Assembly: GCF_949628215.1 (NCBI RefSeq)
Contig: NC_134280.1
Coordinates: 2,242,501-2,306,500, forward strand
Direction: 5' to 3'
From: Phalacrocorax aristotelis
Taxonomy: Eukaryota; Chordata; Aves; Suliformes; Phalacrocoracidae
Length of the DNA stretch: 64,000 nucleotides
In this document: in pieces, positions 17,743 to 30,294 of the stretch
Layout: every line of letters starts with the position of its first letter
How positions within the stretch are numbered: position 1 is the first letter of the stretch
Notes under the pieces: generated by a model
The model's database searches: none
What the model was told of the DNA's origin: nothing
What the model saw: only the letters and a program-made list of their open reading frames with translations
Made by a program: the position numbers and the translations under genes

Positions 17743-20700
17743 GTGAGGGCGGGAGCGCCGGGGCCGAGGGCGGGCGGCGGGGGCTCCGCCTCGCCCCGTG
17801 TGGGGCCGCGCCGCGCCGGGCCGGGGGCGGGAGACGGGGCCGCCCGTGTGAGGCGAGGCGGCGACCAGAGAGCTCGGGGGGCTTTAACCCTTGGCTTTCC
17901 CCTCCTCCAAGTCACCGGGAAGCTCATTTCCCGAGAGGTGGGCGTTAAATTATTCACGCCTGCCGAAGGAATAGGGCTGGATCGCGTTGTAGTCTCGCCG
18001 TGTCACCTGCAGAGTACGCTTTATTAACGGTCTTAAGTGATCAGCCTGGCAAAACTGCTCGTCTGCGGAGTAAATGTTATAAATAACTTCCGATTTGCAA
18101 CGCCTGTAACGAGCCAAACTGCCAGATTCATACCTTACGCTTAAACTTACAGCAAGGTTTTAACGAGAGTTGTAACTTTAGCTATAAAACACATGCTGGT
18201 GCCCTTATCTGTGTCTATAAGCTCGTCTGAATTTGATCCTGAGCGAGCTTAAACGCACGTGTGTGCTGGACGTCCCCGACTCTATCCCCGTTAACGCTCA
18301 GCGCAAATCCAACAAAATATTTTTGTCTTGTAGCATCCAGCCCCACCTCAGAGCTTCTGTTCCAGCTGATTTCCTAACATCCACTATGCTGGCAACACCA
18401 CACCAGAAACAAAAGTTCCTAGTTATGTGGGGTCAGGTAAGCAGATATTTTTACAATATTGTGCAGTTATGCAAAGTTATTAAAACTGGAATTTCTATTT
18501 GACGGTACATAAGACAACTCTGCAAAACCACACAATATTGATAAAATCAAAACTGAGAAACTCCACTTACCTGACCCCTATCCCCTCCCTCTCTCCTCTG
18601 CGATGAATCAATGCGGGTGTACTTTGCTAACCGAAGGAACTGATCACTGGTCGTCTGAAGCTTGGGCAGACTTAAAATGGCTTTTTGTTGCCCTTGTGGA
18701 CCACTGGGGAGGGGGGGAAGAAAGCCCCTTCTCGCAAGGCTTTTACTTGCATGGATAGTCCCGTTGGAGCCGAGGTTATATGCGCAAGTAAAAGTTGTGT
18801 AATATGGCTGAGAGCAGGCAGTGCTCACTCCTCCTGGAAATCATAAATTTGAATGTGCTTGACAACACCAGCTGTAGAATTCAAATTCAATTTTGTGGTG
18901 TACAGGAAAGAAGGTGCTAAATAGAAACAATAATTGATTCTGGCACTGAGCTCCAAAACGTGTTCGCATATGTGTCAGAGTAGTTTTGTGCGTTACTCTT
19001 TGGTTCATCTAAAACTAAATCGGGCGAATGCGTACTGTAAAATATCCGTAGGCAGATCTGTTCTCCAGGTTCCAAACCTGCTGAAAGAAAAGGAGGACAC
19101 TGAGGGAGACAGGTGGAACACCTTGCTCGCAGTGCAAATCGGCGGTGTTGTGGTTTTTAACAACTCTCTACAGGGAGATTAAGAGGTTACAGGCCATAAT
19201 AAAGGTATGGCCTTGGAAATGAACATTTAGCGTGTGTTCTGGGAAACTACTGCAGTCGGGGGGAACAGAGAGTACAATCTGTTACAATCTGCAAAAATGT
19301 GTAGAAGCTTGGGAACGGATTCCAGCATGAGGGTGCTCTGGTGGTTTCGAGGAGGAAAAAACCCGCCTGTAATCTCTCAGAAATCGTTCCTATAGATGTG
19401 CAGACGGGAAGAAATCGCTTACCTGCGCAGAACAGCGCGCGGGCTTGTACACCTCCGCAGACAAACGAACTTTTAGCTGAGGCCCATGAAATGTGGCACC
19501 TGAAGTCTGGCGGTGTTTGCTTAGGAAATGAGTCAAAAATGCGTCGCGAACCTTGTTTCGTAACGCCGTTGTTATCGTGATAGCAAAATTAACTGTGTGA
19601 TTTACTACTGATGTTTTTATTTCAGAGCACAAAGTAATCATTGTTGGTCTGGATAATGCGGGAAAAACAACTATTCTTTATCAATTGTAAGTATGAACTG
19701 CAGATGATTTTTCACATATTTCAAGGTGCGCATTGTGCATATTATTCCGAGTTGTTGTTGCTGCTTTCCCCGTTAGTTTTTACTTTGAGAGCTTTATGCT
19801 GAAGATTACTGTACAGTGCAGGTGGCAGTGGGTCAGGGCATGGGTATAGAGTTTGGAAAGGTCTTTATTTTGCCTTCTGTATGAATAAGGTTTTGTTCAG
19901 AGCATTTATTTATCAGATTACATTACTATTACCACTTAATCACAGCTGCCTTTGGTGTCACTGTGTAGGCTGTTTGCCAACTCTGTAAAATATGATTATT
20001 TTGAGGGTTAGCCACAGGACAGTGCTGCTAAACCGATATGTGCAGCAGCACTTAAATACTAACCAAATCATTCTGTGAGTAGCAAAGCAGAGAAGCCTGA
20101 CCTCTTCCTGCCGTGGCTTGTGTCCCATGTCCCAAGATGATGTACTTTCATGTCGTTTGCGGTACGGGATGAAGGAGGAAGGCTGAGCGCTGGCAGAACC
20201 CAGGACAGCACAGCTCTGCGCCTGGTGGCTCGCGCTGTCATGCAGCTTCTGTGTTCAATAGTGGGATTGGCTTGTGTTTGTCTTGCGTTACGCTTGCTGC
20301 TGGCTTACATGAAACTTGTATGAGCTTCATATCTCTGGCCCTCAACTGCATTTTGATAAAAGGGTACAAATTTGTCACAGACTCAGAACCTTCTGGGTGG
20401 GACAGGCGACTCAAGGTCTGTTCACAATAGAAACAAATCTGTGGTTCCTCACGTGAAGTAGTCTGGCATTAGGAAGTGTCCTGAGTCAGTATCAGAAATA
20501 ATTCCCCTTAAGTGATATGGCCTTACTGGTCCAACCCTACACTTAAAATGTTTGGGTTTTGTCAAATTATGATCTGCTTTTGCCTTTCTGAAACATGAAA
20601 CTCATGCAGCATTTCCAGCCGCTTATGTCCTATCACGCTCTGCAGAGGCAGTGAAAAGGTGAAGGTGGTTGTTATTATTTAAATTGGGAGTGAGAGATTT

Positions 20701-23700
20701 TAAAAAACATAAATAGAATGAAGAATATTTTTTAGAACTAGTAACTGCTGCAGCTGAGGTCTGTCCTCGGCGCGTTTTAATGCAGCCTGTGTCTTTCCAC
20801 TTCCTCCAAGTGGCTCAAGATTCTTCTCATCTTCTTGTTTCTGCAGTCTCAGTGTTTTCTTTTCCCTTTTGTACAGTGGATCTCTGTCTGCCTCCTTTTC
20901 CTTTATACCCGTTTTAGCTCCACAGGACTTCCCCTTCTGTCTTCTTGTTTTCCCCTGTTTGCTGCTTTGAGAGAGCTCTGTATGAGTATGGTCCTCTGTT
21001 CCTCCTGTAAACCCTACCTCCATCTGTGCATGCATATCCCATTCGTTCTCTTACAATTTCTTCGTGGCAGATAAGTGCTCTGAACATGAATGAATGCATT
21101 TAACTCTTTTGATAAGAGATGGGCAGGGATAACTGGCAGGACAGCTGGTGTTGGTTAGTGCGCTGGCTGTTACTTTGATGTCGTGGAGGGTCACAGCAGA
21201 TGCTGAGGTGGTGATTCTTTGAACAGATCGCAGCAGCTCCACAGATTCTTCATTTCTTCCTGTTCTCATACTCAGGTCTCCTCCCTCCCCTTAAGTAGCG
21301 GTAGGAATTTTGTGATCAGGTGTCTAGAAATGCCATTAAGCTTCACGCTTGTTTCAGTGGGGACGAGGGAAAAATCCACCTATCGTATTGCAAACAGCGA
21401 GATGCCGACAGCTTGAATGTGAAGGGCTGCAGGTTCAGCCAAGGAAAGGGGGTTTGTGACATGTCTCTTCCAAGCGTTAAAAGAACTCTGCTCAAACACG
21501 GTTTTTAAATATGAAATCAGCCACAGGCATCTTCTTATATCATTGTTATCCTTAATTTGATTTTACGGTTCATTCTTCTAATCCTTTTCCTTCCCTTATA
21601 TAGCTGCCTTCAACTGTGTGTGGTGAGAATGTTTCTTGTTATATGCTGCTAAGATGCCGGGTAACTGGCATTCCTTTTCAGAACACCAGAGCACCCCTTT
21701 ATCTCCTCAGTTCTCTGCATCCTCTTCAATAAATATTCCAGCACTGTTACAAGTCTCAAATTGCTGTCACTGTAACTAAAAGCTCTGCTAAAGCTTAAAA
21801 AAAAAGTTTATATAACATGAAAAAATATATCAAGATTATGAGAAGTAAAATCAAGTTCTTTGAAAATGGTTGATGTTTTCCTTGAAGCTACTTCTAATTT
21901 TTTTGCATATCCCATGCAGTAGAGTTTAAATAATTTGAACTTCAGGAGTATCCAGAGTACACATTTGGTTATCACCATTGATGTGAGACTGGTGACCTTA
22001 ATGACAAAGTTGCACTCAGTGTCTCTAAAGTATCCCAGCATTTTGCCACCAAAAAGTAGCGTTATTGGACTAGGCTGAAGGGAGAGGGACATAAAGTAAC
22101 TGAATGGGGAAGAAAATACACTCTTAGTGGCCTATACTGGAACGAGAGCGAGATGTATGTTTGGTGGAACTGGATGATGAGCTGTTGTTTTTCTGCAACT
22201 TTGGAAATCTTGTGGCTTAACCACACAGTCTTGAAGCAAAACAACTGCTCTTTCCCATGTGTGCAAAAACCAGCCGGGAGAAAAGAAAGCTGACTGCTTA
22301 AAACAGCTTCCGAAGCAATATTGTCTCAGCTTTATAATTTAATTAATTATAATATAGTTTTGGTTGTGAACGCTCTCTCAGCTTTATAATTCGATTATTA
22401 TATAGTTCACCAAGTCCTTTTTTATTGCTGTTTTTATTTATTTTAATTTTTATTCACCCTCTACCATCAAGCCTTGTCTCTATTTGCCACAGAAGGATTT
22501 GCTAAAGTTCCCCCCCTAAGCTTCCTACCTCAGAATAAGTGTCAAGTTTAGTTTTTAAAGAAGTAGGTTGTTTTGGCATCGTGCGATGCTTGATAATGCA
22601 GGTAACTTGCCAGTTTTTGGCATTTCTCACCCAGTGGCTCTCTTCCCTCTGCAGCTCCATGAACGAAGTGGTGCATACCTCACCCACCATAGGGAGCAAC
22701 GTGGAAGAGATAGTGGTTAACAACACGCGCTTTCTGATGTGGGATATTGGGGGGCAGGAGTCTCTTCGGTCTTCGTGGAACACCTACTACACAAACACTG
22801 AGGTAAGAACGAATGCCTTGCTGGAAGGCTTTGTGGAACTATTGCTGGTGAAGGGGGTACAGCGCCCCTGAGGTCTGTCCCGGAAGGGGGTACAGCGCCC
22901 CTGAGGTCTGTCCCAGACACGCTTCCAGATTCCTTCTGCATTAACTGGGCTTTGAATGTTACCGTACCTGCTTCACGGTACTCCTGTTCTGATTTTTGAA
23001 GCCTCCTTAGCGAGCTGTTGTACGAGTCACTTTTCTGTTTCTTACATAAGATGCGGAATATGGAGTTGCAATTAAAAACAACTTGTTTGTAAGGACTCTC
23101 TTTCTGGGGATCTGTGGCCTTAGGGCAGGCACTCAGTTTATCCTGGTATTGCAGATCCCCACATTTAGAGGGCACCGTGACTGCGCTATCTCTGTAGCAG
23201 GTACTTTAAAACCTGTGTAGCCCCTCAGAAGTAAGGCCAAAGCCCAGAAGTTTTCCTCCCGCCGCGGAGCTCTGGCTTGCAAGCTCCCAGGATCAGTTTA
23301 CTTAAGGACCCCCAAGAATTTTAAGAACTCTTTAGCTATGAAGTTGCAGCACATATACTGAACTTGATTAAAATAATTATTTGGTTTTTCTTCCTATATG
23401 TTATCAATGGTAGTTTTAAAGAAAAGTTATTATAATAATTAACTTTGTTCTCCTGTGCTTCCCTATAAGGTGCTATGACATGTATCTGCATGTATGTATG
23501 GAGCTTACAGGTTCTTTTTAAATCCCTTGCAAATACCTATTTGCATGTTAATATTTGAAGTAGAGGGAGAAAGCTTGATACAGTTTATCTTTTTAAGGCT
23601 GCAACAAATTATTTGAGGGATCTGTGTGCTAATTCAGTTACGCTAAGCAAAGATCTTTATCCCAGATCTGGATTTACATCTATTTACATAGCTTTGTAAT

Positions 23701-26700
23701 CTGGGGTAACAGAGAAATACTTGCTTTCAATATAAAATTTTCACTTGAAATTAGAAAATGGAAAGTCAAAAGGTGCCAGAGCTACTTTTGTGCACAAACC
23801 ATGGTGTAATTTGTAAACCGTACCAGCGCTGTGGGTAGTTGCACTCCTGACTGACTGAATAATGTGGTGGGAACAGTAGTTTGTTCTGCTGACAAGTGTG
23901 TGGCCAGAAAGATAGAGCTTGTTCACTAACTAATAACTTCTCACTTTTTAAAGTTTGTGATAGTTGTTGTGGACAGCACAGACAGAGAGAGAATTTCTGT
24001 GACTAAGGAAGAACTCTATAAAATGTTAGCACATGAGGTGAGTAGACCCTATCTTTTCTTTGCTTTAATATTTATTGTGGTTAAGATCTGGATGATACCT
24101 GTTAAGGGAGGGAGATCCACGTGCTGTGTGTGAAAGCTCTCACTCACACCTGCTAGCTGAAGGCAGAGCAGAATGGAGAGAGGCCCCTCTGGTGAAGTCC
24201 AGGGCAAACATTAACGCAGTCGTGCTCTCCCAGCAGCGGGCAGTACCGTACCAGAGCTGTCTAGTTCCTGCTCGAGGCTCTGTCTCTTCTGAAGCTCCTA
24301 ATGAAGCTGTAAATTAATACCAGATTACCAAAGGGAGCTCCCATGAAAGTAGCTTTTCAACTTCTGAGTGCTTCAGTGAAACAGAAGTTAGGACCTATGA
24401 ATGACTTTTGTGGGTTTTATGCTTCAATCTGTGTTAATATCTGAATGAGATCGTTTTGAAAAACCATTGTTTCCTCCAGCAACTTAATTACTATTTTCGG
24501 TAGCTTCACGGTTGCTTAATGTTTTCTGTTTTCGCAGTGAAACAGATACAACCATAATAATATGTCTTATAGCAACCAGCTATAAAACTGAAGAAATGGG
24601 CTGCCTACGGCTACAGTAGCCCTCATTCTGTAATTCCAGGCACAAACAGAAGGAGAGTAAAGTTTGCTAACTTGTAAAGGCTCTCTTTAAAACTGAGCCC
24701 TGTGTCAGGTCTAAAACTGAGCTATGTGGGTCTGATTCTGAAATGCTGGACTGCCGTATAAGCCAAGGAGCACCTATTGCATGACCTGAATGTCGTGAAG
24801 ACTTTAATCCAGTGCAGCAGGACCAGAGCCCTGATTTTTACTAAAGATGTATTTATAGGAGCTTGACGACTGCTGGGACTCCTGAGCCAGCTTTAATGCA
24901 GACTGGCTCAGTTTGTATGAAATGACACTGGACGCTGAGCTTCCAAATTTATATGTCAGAATACAGAGTTGTGCATAAAATTGATGGCATTACATCCCAA
25001 AATATTACACCTATATTTAAACTATAGTCACTGTTTAGTAGATGACTGCAGGAAGGGCAAAGACTGCCTATGTATTCCCTTTGAGTGAACATGGTAATCT
25101 AAGCATTTGAGAAAAAACAGGTGCTTTGCCTAGTGTCTTGAATTTCTCATTTTTGGTATTTAAATTAAAATTGTATTTAATAAAAGAAATTCTAATAAAG
25201 TAGGTCTAGCTTTCTTGGTTGTGTTGGTGTGTTAAATGTTGCTGTTGGGTCTGCTGCTGCCATAATTGCAGAGATGTACTCTGCAGTCTGTTGCAGTCGC
25301 TAAATGAAATTGCATCTTCTGTTTTGTAATCTGTAAAGGAAGATGCAGAAGTTGTTAACGAGCTGGATTTGAAATGAGGGAAGTCTGGGACTCCAAGAAG
25401 CGTGAATGCCCTTGCTTCGTGTTGGGAAACTATTTCTGTGCTCTGAAAGCACCCATCTAACAGTAAATGTGCCCATTGTTTTACAACAGGATGTTTTCAC
25501 TATATTCTGCAAACTCTCCAGGTGCTATGATGTTTGGAGAGAACAACAATACATATAAGCTGAAATTAAAGTAAAATGCTTATTTAAAATAGCTTTTCCT
25601 CGCAGGCCTTGGAAGTCTTTTCTTTCTGCTAACCAGTTCAGTTTCATTTCTCCTAAGGCAAAATTGAATTGCCCAGGTCACTTCCAGCTAATTTCTGGAC
25701 CAGTAAATCATTTGGGATTGATTTTACCGCTTGTAAAAATTAGCGCGCCTGATAGGCATTTAAGTGATTGAGTTGTCTTGGCTTCCTGGGGAGACCTTTT
25801 AATAATACGTGCTGGTACTAGTGTAATTCCAAGCAGCTTGAGATAAAGTAAGCTTGCCCCTAGAGTTGCTGTTAGTACTGCTTTTAAATATTGCATGGGC
25901 CTTATAAAGAAGTTTATGTAATGTGCTTGATCAAGTAGACGCCTATCCTTTGCATAGTGATCATTTTCTACAAATTCTGTGTATCCTCTAAGTAAAATAT
26001 CACTGCAGCTTGCTTTACGCTGTCAGTGGCAGCCTTAATGCTTCTTCACGGTTGGGAATTCCCTTGCAGAGCTGCTGCGCAGGCAGAGCATGCTGCTGGC
26101 TCTGGTGAGCCATGGTGCCAGGCTGGCTGCCAGCACGTACACTGCCGGCGCTTGCTGCTCTCAGCTTGGCAAGGTTTGGCCAGTGCTTAAAAAGTTCTGG
26201 TGGAGTAACCCGCTGTTGCCCCGCCTAAGAACTGCTGCACAGTCTACTGATTTGGTACTAAAATCAATCTTAACAGTACGGTGATACATAAAAGCGTGGT
26301 GTGTGTATATACAGAAAGCCAGGCTCATGAGAACGCAGTGGTCGATACACAGGCGGGAATGATCGGCAAGGTCAGGGTTAAATGGGGGGGCCTTGGCTGT
26401 CAGAGGTGTGCGGCGTTACTGCAGCTGCACATGTGCAGAGATACAGGGGTGCCTCTGAGCCTCATGGCGCACAGCAAGATATTGTGCGTGGTTTTACAGA
26501 TCAGCCTAGGCAAAAATTGGGCGTTTGGTCTGCTGGATCAAAGGAACTTCTGAAGTTGCGTGTTGATCAGCCTGCAGGGTTTTATAGTTTAGGGTTTTGT
26601 TTTCTTTTTTTTTTACTAGGGCTTAAGTTTCTACTTTGTTATCACATTTTTTGCCTCCGAGGGCTGGTTTGTAATCATCTTCTTTTCTTCTTTCTCCCTA

Positions 26701-27419
26701 GGACTTAAAAAAAGCAGGTTTGCTGATCTTTGCGAACAAGCAAGATGTTAAAGAGTGTATGACAGTAGCTGAAATATCTCAGTTTCTGAAACTGACTTCA
26801 ATTAAGGATCACCAGTGGCACATTCAGGCATGCTGTGCTCTAACTGGCGAGGGGTAAGAGTTACTCTTGTCTGTAGGAGGGGAATCTCCAAATATTTTGG
26901 TATTTTTATTGTGGTTGGTTTTAACGCACAATCCTCCCCTGTCATTAATAATCTTACACTTAAAGATTTTGGGGCTGAGAACACACTGACTTAGGATCAG
27001 TGTGATCTGAAAACCAACTTCCGCATCAAATCCGCAGCCTCACCTCACAGTGGTAGAACAATACGATTTGGGCCTGATGAGGGCGGGGGTGGGAACAACC
27101 TAAAATCTGTTCTGGTTTATTAAGAACAATGATGATTAGAGATAACTTCAGTGTACAACTTAAAGAGCTGGGAGCTGAAGTCTCTCACCCATAGATTGCA
27201 TAGTAAGGTCTAGGAAATGCTGCACTCGGCGTGAATTGTTTCTGGAAATGATTCCTTCAGTCAGAATTACGGAGTTCTTAGGAAGAATTTAAATCGGTGC
27301 CACGGAATTATCTTTTAATTCATCCTGAGAAGTGCGTGGATTCCTTAAAAATTATCTCTTTTGTTTGCAGACTGTGCCAAGGACTCGAATGGATGATGTC
27401 AAGACTTAAGATCAGATGA
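17697..27419 (+). CDS. ARL5A: ARL5A, ADP-ribosylation factor-like GTPase 5A (six coding exons)
   Basis: The CDS is 17697-17742, 19626-19686, 22655-22802, 23954-24037, 26702-26853 and 27371-27419: 540 nt, 179 residues plus stop, the usual family length. ARL5 proteins are Arf-like GTPases of the trans-Golgi network, known in the family to recruit the GARP tethering complex for endosome-to-Golgi traffic. Visible motifs are Gly2 (N-myristoylation) with an amphipathic helix, P-loop GLDNAGKT (23-30), switch I Thr47, switch II WDIGGQ (65-70), NKQD (125-128) and CAL (158-160) for guanine binding. The protein is almost identical to human ARL5A as I recall it; residues such as Lys103 and Lys116 replace Arg conservatively. 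The start is certain: no other in-frame ATG precedes it and Gly2 is required. The frame is intact throughout. Confidence 0.97.
17743..19625 (+). other. ARL5A: ARL5A intron 1
   Basis: The CpG island continues to about 17900; beyond that it is ordinary intron. At 18366-18436 a segment is flanked by a pyrimidine-rich ttctgttccag and a strong CAG|gtaagc donor, so it could be a cryptic exon. At 71 nt it would break the ARL5A frame. Confidence 0.8.
19626..19686 (+). CDS. ARL5A: ARL5A coding exon 2 (P-loop)
   Basis: A 61-nt exon encoding [19 protein letters not shown] and two bases of Phe36. It carries the nucleotide-binding P-loop. The acceptor is tttcag and the donor gtaagt at 19687. Confidence 0.96.
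19687..22654 (+). other. ARL5A: ARL5A intron 2
   Basis: An intron of about 3.0 kb with no recognised gene or LINE. It contains an imperfect 52-bp duplication at about 22324-22409, annotated separately. Confidence 0.8.
22324..22409 (+). repeat. Imperfect tandem duplication, period about 52 bp
   Basis: TCTCAGCTTTATAATT occurs at 22324 and again at 22376, each followed by an AT-rich ATTA...TATAGTT segment. The second copy has lost a few bases. It looks like a local slippage duplication in ARL5A intron 2. Confidence 0.7.
22655..22802 (+). CDS. ARL5A: ARL5A coding exon 3 (switch I and II)
   Basis: A 148-nt exon encoding the last base of Phe36 through Glu85. It includes PTIG (46-49, switch I) and WDIGGQES (65-72, switch II), with Gln70 as the catalytic glutamine equivalent to Arf Gln71. 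The acceptor is ctgcag and the donor gtaaga at 22803. Confidence 0.97.
22851..22914 (+). repeat. Near-perfect 33-bp tandem duplication
   Basis: The unit starts AAGGGGGTACAGCGCCCCTG and is present at 22851-22883 and 22884-22914, identical over the whole compared length. It begins 48 bases after the exon 3 donor. Perfect identity suggests a recent duplication or an assembly artefact. Confidence 0.92.
22915..23953 (+). other. ARL5A: ARL5A intron 3 (remainder)
   Basis: Intron sequence up to the acceptor tttttaaag at 23953. Nothing else is recognised. Confidence 0.8.
23954..24037 (+). CDS. ARL5A: ARL5A coding exon 4
   Basis: An 84-nt, phase-0 exon encoding [20 protein letters not shown] and onward to AHE (residues 86-113). 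It forms the central beta-strand with the VDS/T-D-R-E-R region typical of Arf/Arl proteins. The donor is gtgagt at 24038. Confidence 0.97.
24038..26701 (+). other. ARL5A: ARL5A intron 4
   Basis: An intron of about 2.7 kb. It holds a perfect 9-bp inverted repeat CTGAGCCAG/CTGGCTCAG at 24882-24911 with a 12-nt loop. No gene or LINE was recognised. It ends with a long pyrimidine tract and CTAG acceptor. Confidence 0.8.
26702..26853 (+). CDS. ARL5A: ARL5A coding exon 5 (NKQD motif)
   Basis: A 152-nt exon encoding Asp114 through two bases of Gly164. It holds NKQD (125-128), which gives guanine specificity, and the [12 protein letters not shown] segment equivalent to the G5 loop. The donor is gtaaga at 26854. 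Confidence 0.97.
26854..27370 (+). other. ARL5A: ARL5A intron 5
   Basis: A 517-nt intron between the phase-2 donor of exon 5 and the ttgtttgcag acceptor of exon 6. No other feature was seen. Confidence 0.85.
27371..27419 (+). CDS. ARL5A: ARL5A coding exon 6 and stop
   Basis: Encodes the end of Gly164 and [15 protein letters not shown], then TGA at 27417-27419. This is the C-terminal helix that closes the GTPase fold. Confidence 0.97.
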
Positions 27420-30226
27420 TTTTTAATGACCTCTTTGCACAGACATTGCTTAAAAAGAGCGTGCCCATGATTACCTTCACAGTGGCAGAATTAATGGGTT
27501 AGATGTATTTATACGGAACTGATTTCAACTTTATTTTCTACATAGATGCACACACACACAGGTGTATATAAATTCAGACCATTCAGCAAAAAGAAAGATG
27601 CAGTTGATGTCTCCAGTTTGGTTTCCTGCTTGTTTTCCTCTGAGGATGCATTTAAAAGCTGTGATCAACCTTCTTTTCAAGATACAGCCACTCAGAACAG
27701 TCCAACGTTGAGCGTGGTGAAGATGAAGTGAGAGGAATGAGCTTTTCATTTTGAGTTTTATTTTTCCATTATAGTCCTCTCTAGTTGAAGATGTCGGCTT
27801 CATTATTCCAGTAAATTAGCAAACAAATCAATGGCATAGATATCAACTTTCCAGTATTTTTAAGGATACCGATGTTACAAATGCAAAAATATTTTCCTGT
27901 ATGTGTACTGTACATATTTGTGTATATTTATACCTCAGTTTTAGGTTCATTGCAATCTGTTCAGACCAGTGTGTAAAGTGGAATCAGTATGTTGACAGTA
28001 GTACTAATATTTGACACCGCCCACGTCTCACAACTCCTTTCCCTTCGTTATCTGTATGGCTGTAACGTCCATCGGACAGCTGGCTTACCACAACGTCATA
28101 AAGCAAACTCTCTTTTAAGACCATTGCTTGTTTCTCATGTGATTTTGCAGTTAGGGAGGATGCCTTAATGGATTGGGGAACATGGATCGAGCTTCAAATT
28201 ACAGTGTTGGCAAACAGTAAAAATTTGCCAGAGAGTTTAAAATGAAATGGATTTTCTTTTTTATTGTAGTCATCATGGGATTAGGTGATTCCAAAAAGTG
28301 CATGTCATGCTTTTCTTTTTCTGCAGTGCTGTTCATTTATGATTGAAGTCTGGTAGAAGTACCTTTAGCTGTCATAAAGGGAAAAATGTCGTCATTTGTT
28401 TTTTCTGAACCAAAGAAGAGGCACAAAAGTATGTTTAAAAGTCCCACTGGAATCTTAACAAAACAAGTCGTGCTCTGCATTAAGTGTTTTTTTCAGAAGA
28501 AGGCAACTTCTCTTGGATAGCATAAAATGTGTATGTATCTACATGCAGTGGATGGAACGGGGCTGGGGAAGGGGAACAAAACAGATTACACTACTTGAAA
28601 AGCTGTCAGTGACGCCTTGATCGAGTTCCCACAGAAGTTCCAGGGCAGTACTCCTTGAAAATATAACTCCCTTGCACAGTCCCCAGGTGAGTTATAAAGA
28701 AGCGTCAGAACACTATGTGATGATCTGTTCTTACTGTGGCACCTGACGGGATGGGTGTCCCATACAGAAGTTGTTCAGAATTAGCATTTTAAAGAATACA
28801 GGCTTTTCAGTGGGATGGCAGCTGGAGGGTTTGAAGTGTCAGTGTTGTGTACGTAGCCTTAACCGTAGGCTTTTGTGTTGGAGATGGATGTCTGGGGACT
28901 AGAGCAGCATGAAATAACGCTTTGTTTAAAATGCCCTTCCATTTCTTAGCTCAGACATCTGATAAGGACGGAAAAGACATTTTCCAGAAAAAGCTTAGTT
29001 TCAGCTTTTGAAGGTGCTTATCTTTGGTTGTGGGATAATCTAGTCAGCGCACCTGCCTTCCCGTTTGCCTGCTTCACTGAGGATCACGTCGTGAATTTGT
29101 GGGGAAAAGAAGGGAGGCAATTCCAAAAGTCTGTATTTAACAAAGGCAGGTAAAGAGTTTAACTTTTTAATATATTTTTGGTATCTCTTTATGACGCTCA
29201 CTGCCTAGGGAATCTGCTGTCTTTGTTAAACATTTTAAGGTGTACATGCATATATTTATAGCGCATGCACATAGATATCAGTATTTAACTGGTGTTTGCG
29301 AAATGTATAAATGTGTGAAGAAATAACAATTTAATGCAAAGACTCTCAGTTTATCCGATAGCATCTTCAAAAAACGAGCTTTGTGCACACTTGCATATGA
29401 AATGGAATTGTACGTTTTCTAGTCTTCAAAAAGAAAAAGCAGACTTGCTTATAAACCTGAGCGTTTGGTTTTTGAGTCTTATGTCTTCCCTTTCATCCCT
29501 TTAAAATATTTTACTTTAGTATTGTTAAAGACTGCAGGCTTTTGCCTGACTCTGCACAGGCTGTGTGTGTGTTGGGTTTTTGTTTGCCTCTAAGAACACG
29601 ATTTGTTCCTGTTAATGAAAGAAAAATCACAGAGAGTATTGGAATACCTGCTGCTCACTGAATTTGCAGCTTACGCCTTTGCTGAAACGTGTAGGACTTA
29701 GTACGTCCATCCAGTGAAGGTGCGGTGTTTTTTCCAGGTAAGGCTTATGTTGCAACCAGACCTGTTTACACATAAGTAAAAGTATGTTTACTCCTTTTCC
29801 CTCTCGTTATCCTGGCCGCTTCCACTTTCTGTGGCCTCTAAGGTCCTGCGTGGTTCACTTCATTGTTCCACAAGTGGCAACAAACCCCGGTAGGGAGTTG
29901 GAAGTAACTGTGCACATGAAGGCTGCCCGGTGCAGCAGTGTCTTTTGTGCCCTGAAGAGTAAATCCTTGTCTGCGTGTTGGGCGGTGAGCGATCCGGCCT
30001 TAGCCCGACTACAGGAGAGGTGCGTGTCGTGTCACGTATGGTGATGCGTCATCTTTTCTATCCCTTTTGTGATCCCGTAGTGTTTTAGAGGGCAGATTTG
30101 CTCTTCATTAGCAAGAATTCCATGGTGGCCAATGCTTACTGACGCATCGCGTGCCTGTAGCAGTCTTGACTGAGGCTTAGGAATCAAAGGAAGACACACC
30201 TTCATTTTGAGTTCTGGATTTGCAGA

Positions 30227-30294
30227 ATTCTAAGGGTGACGGATTCTTCAGAATCCTTCTTTTCAGAATCTTAAGATTCTAAGGGTGATGGATT
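30227..30294. repeat. Local 49-bp duplication with nested inverted repeats
   Basis: ATTCTAAGGGTGAYGGATT occurs at 30227 and again at 30276, 49 bases apart. Between them are GGATTCT/AGAATCC (30241-30256) and the perfect 16-base palindrome AGAATCTTAAGATTCT (30265-30280). Together they could fold into adjacent hairpins if transcribed in the ARL5A 3' region. Confidence 0.8.

Larger units (their letters stand above)
17340..17900 (+). promoter_or_regulatory. ARL5A: ARL5A CpG-island promoter
   Basis: This is a strongly GC- and CpG-rich block around the ARL5A start codon. Near its upstream edge are TAATGGCGGCC (17372-17382, YY1-like), TGACGTCG (17384-17391) and CGACGTCA (17403-17410), the last two being CRE/ATF-type sites in opposite orientation about 12 bases apart. 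CCCCGCCCC between them is an Sp1-type GC box. A block of C-tracts follows at about 17421-17453. There is no TATA box where one would be expected. This is typical of a housekeeping promoter; transcription probably begins at about 17450-17520. Confidence 0.85.

Noticed and set aside
17408-17957. Long open frames on the minus strand over the ARL5A promoter
   Set aside because: Pro/Arg/Gly-rich translation of a CpG island with few stop codons; shadow of the GC content.
22171-22292. ATGATGA and a later CTGA in ARL5A intron 2 as a possible C/D-box snoRNA
   Set aside because: Spacing is too long, no flanking terminal stem was seen, and such short motifs arise by chance.
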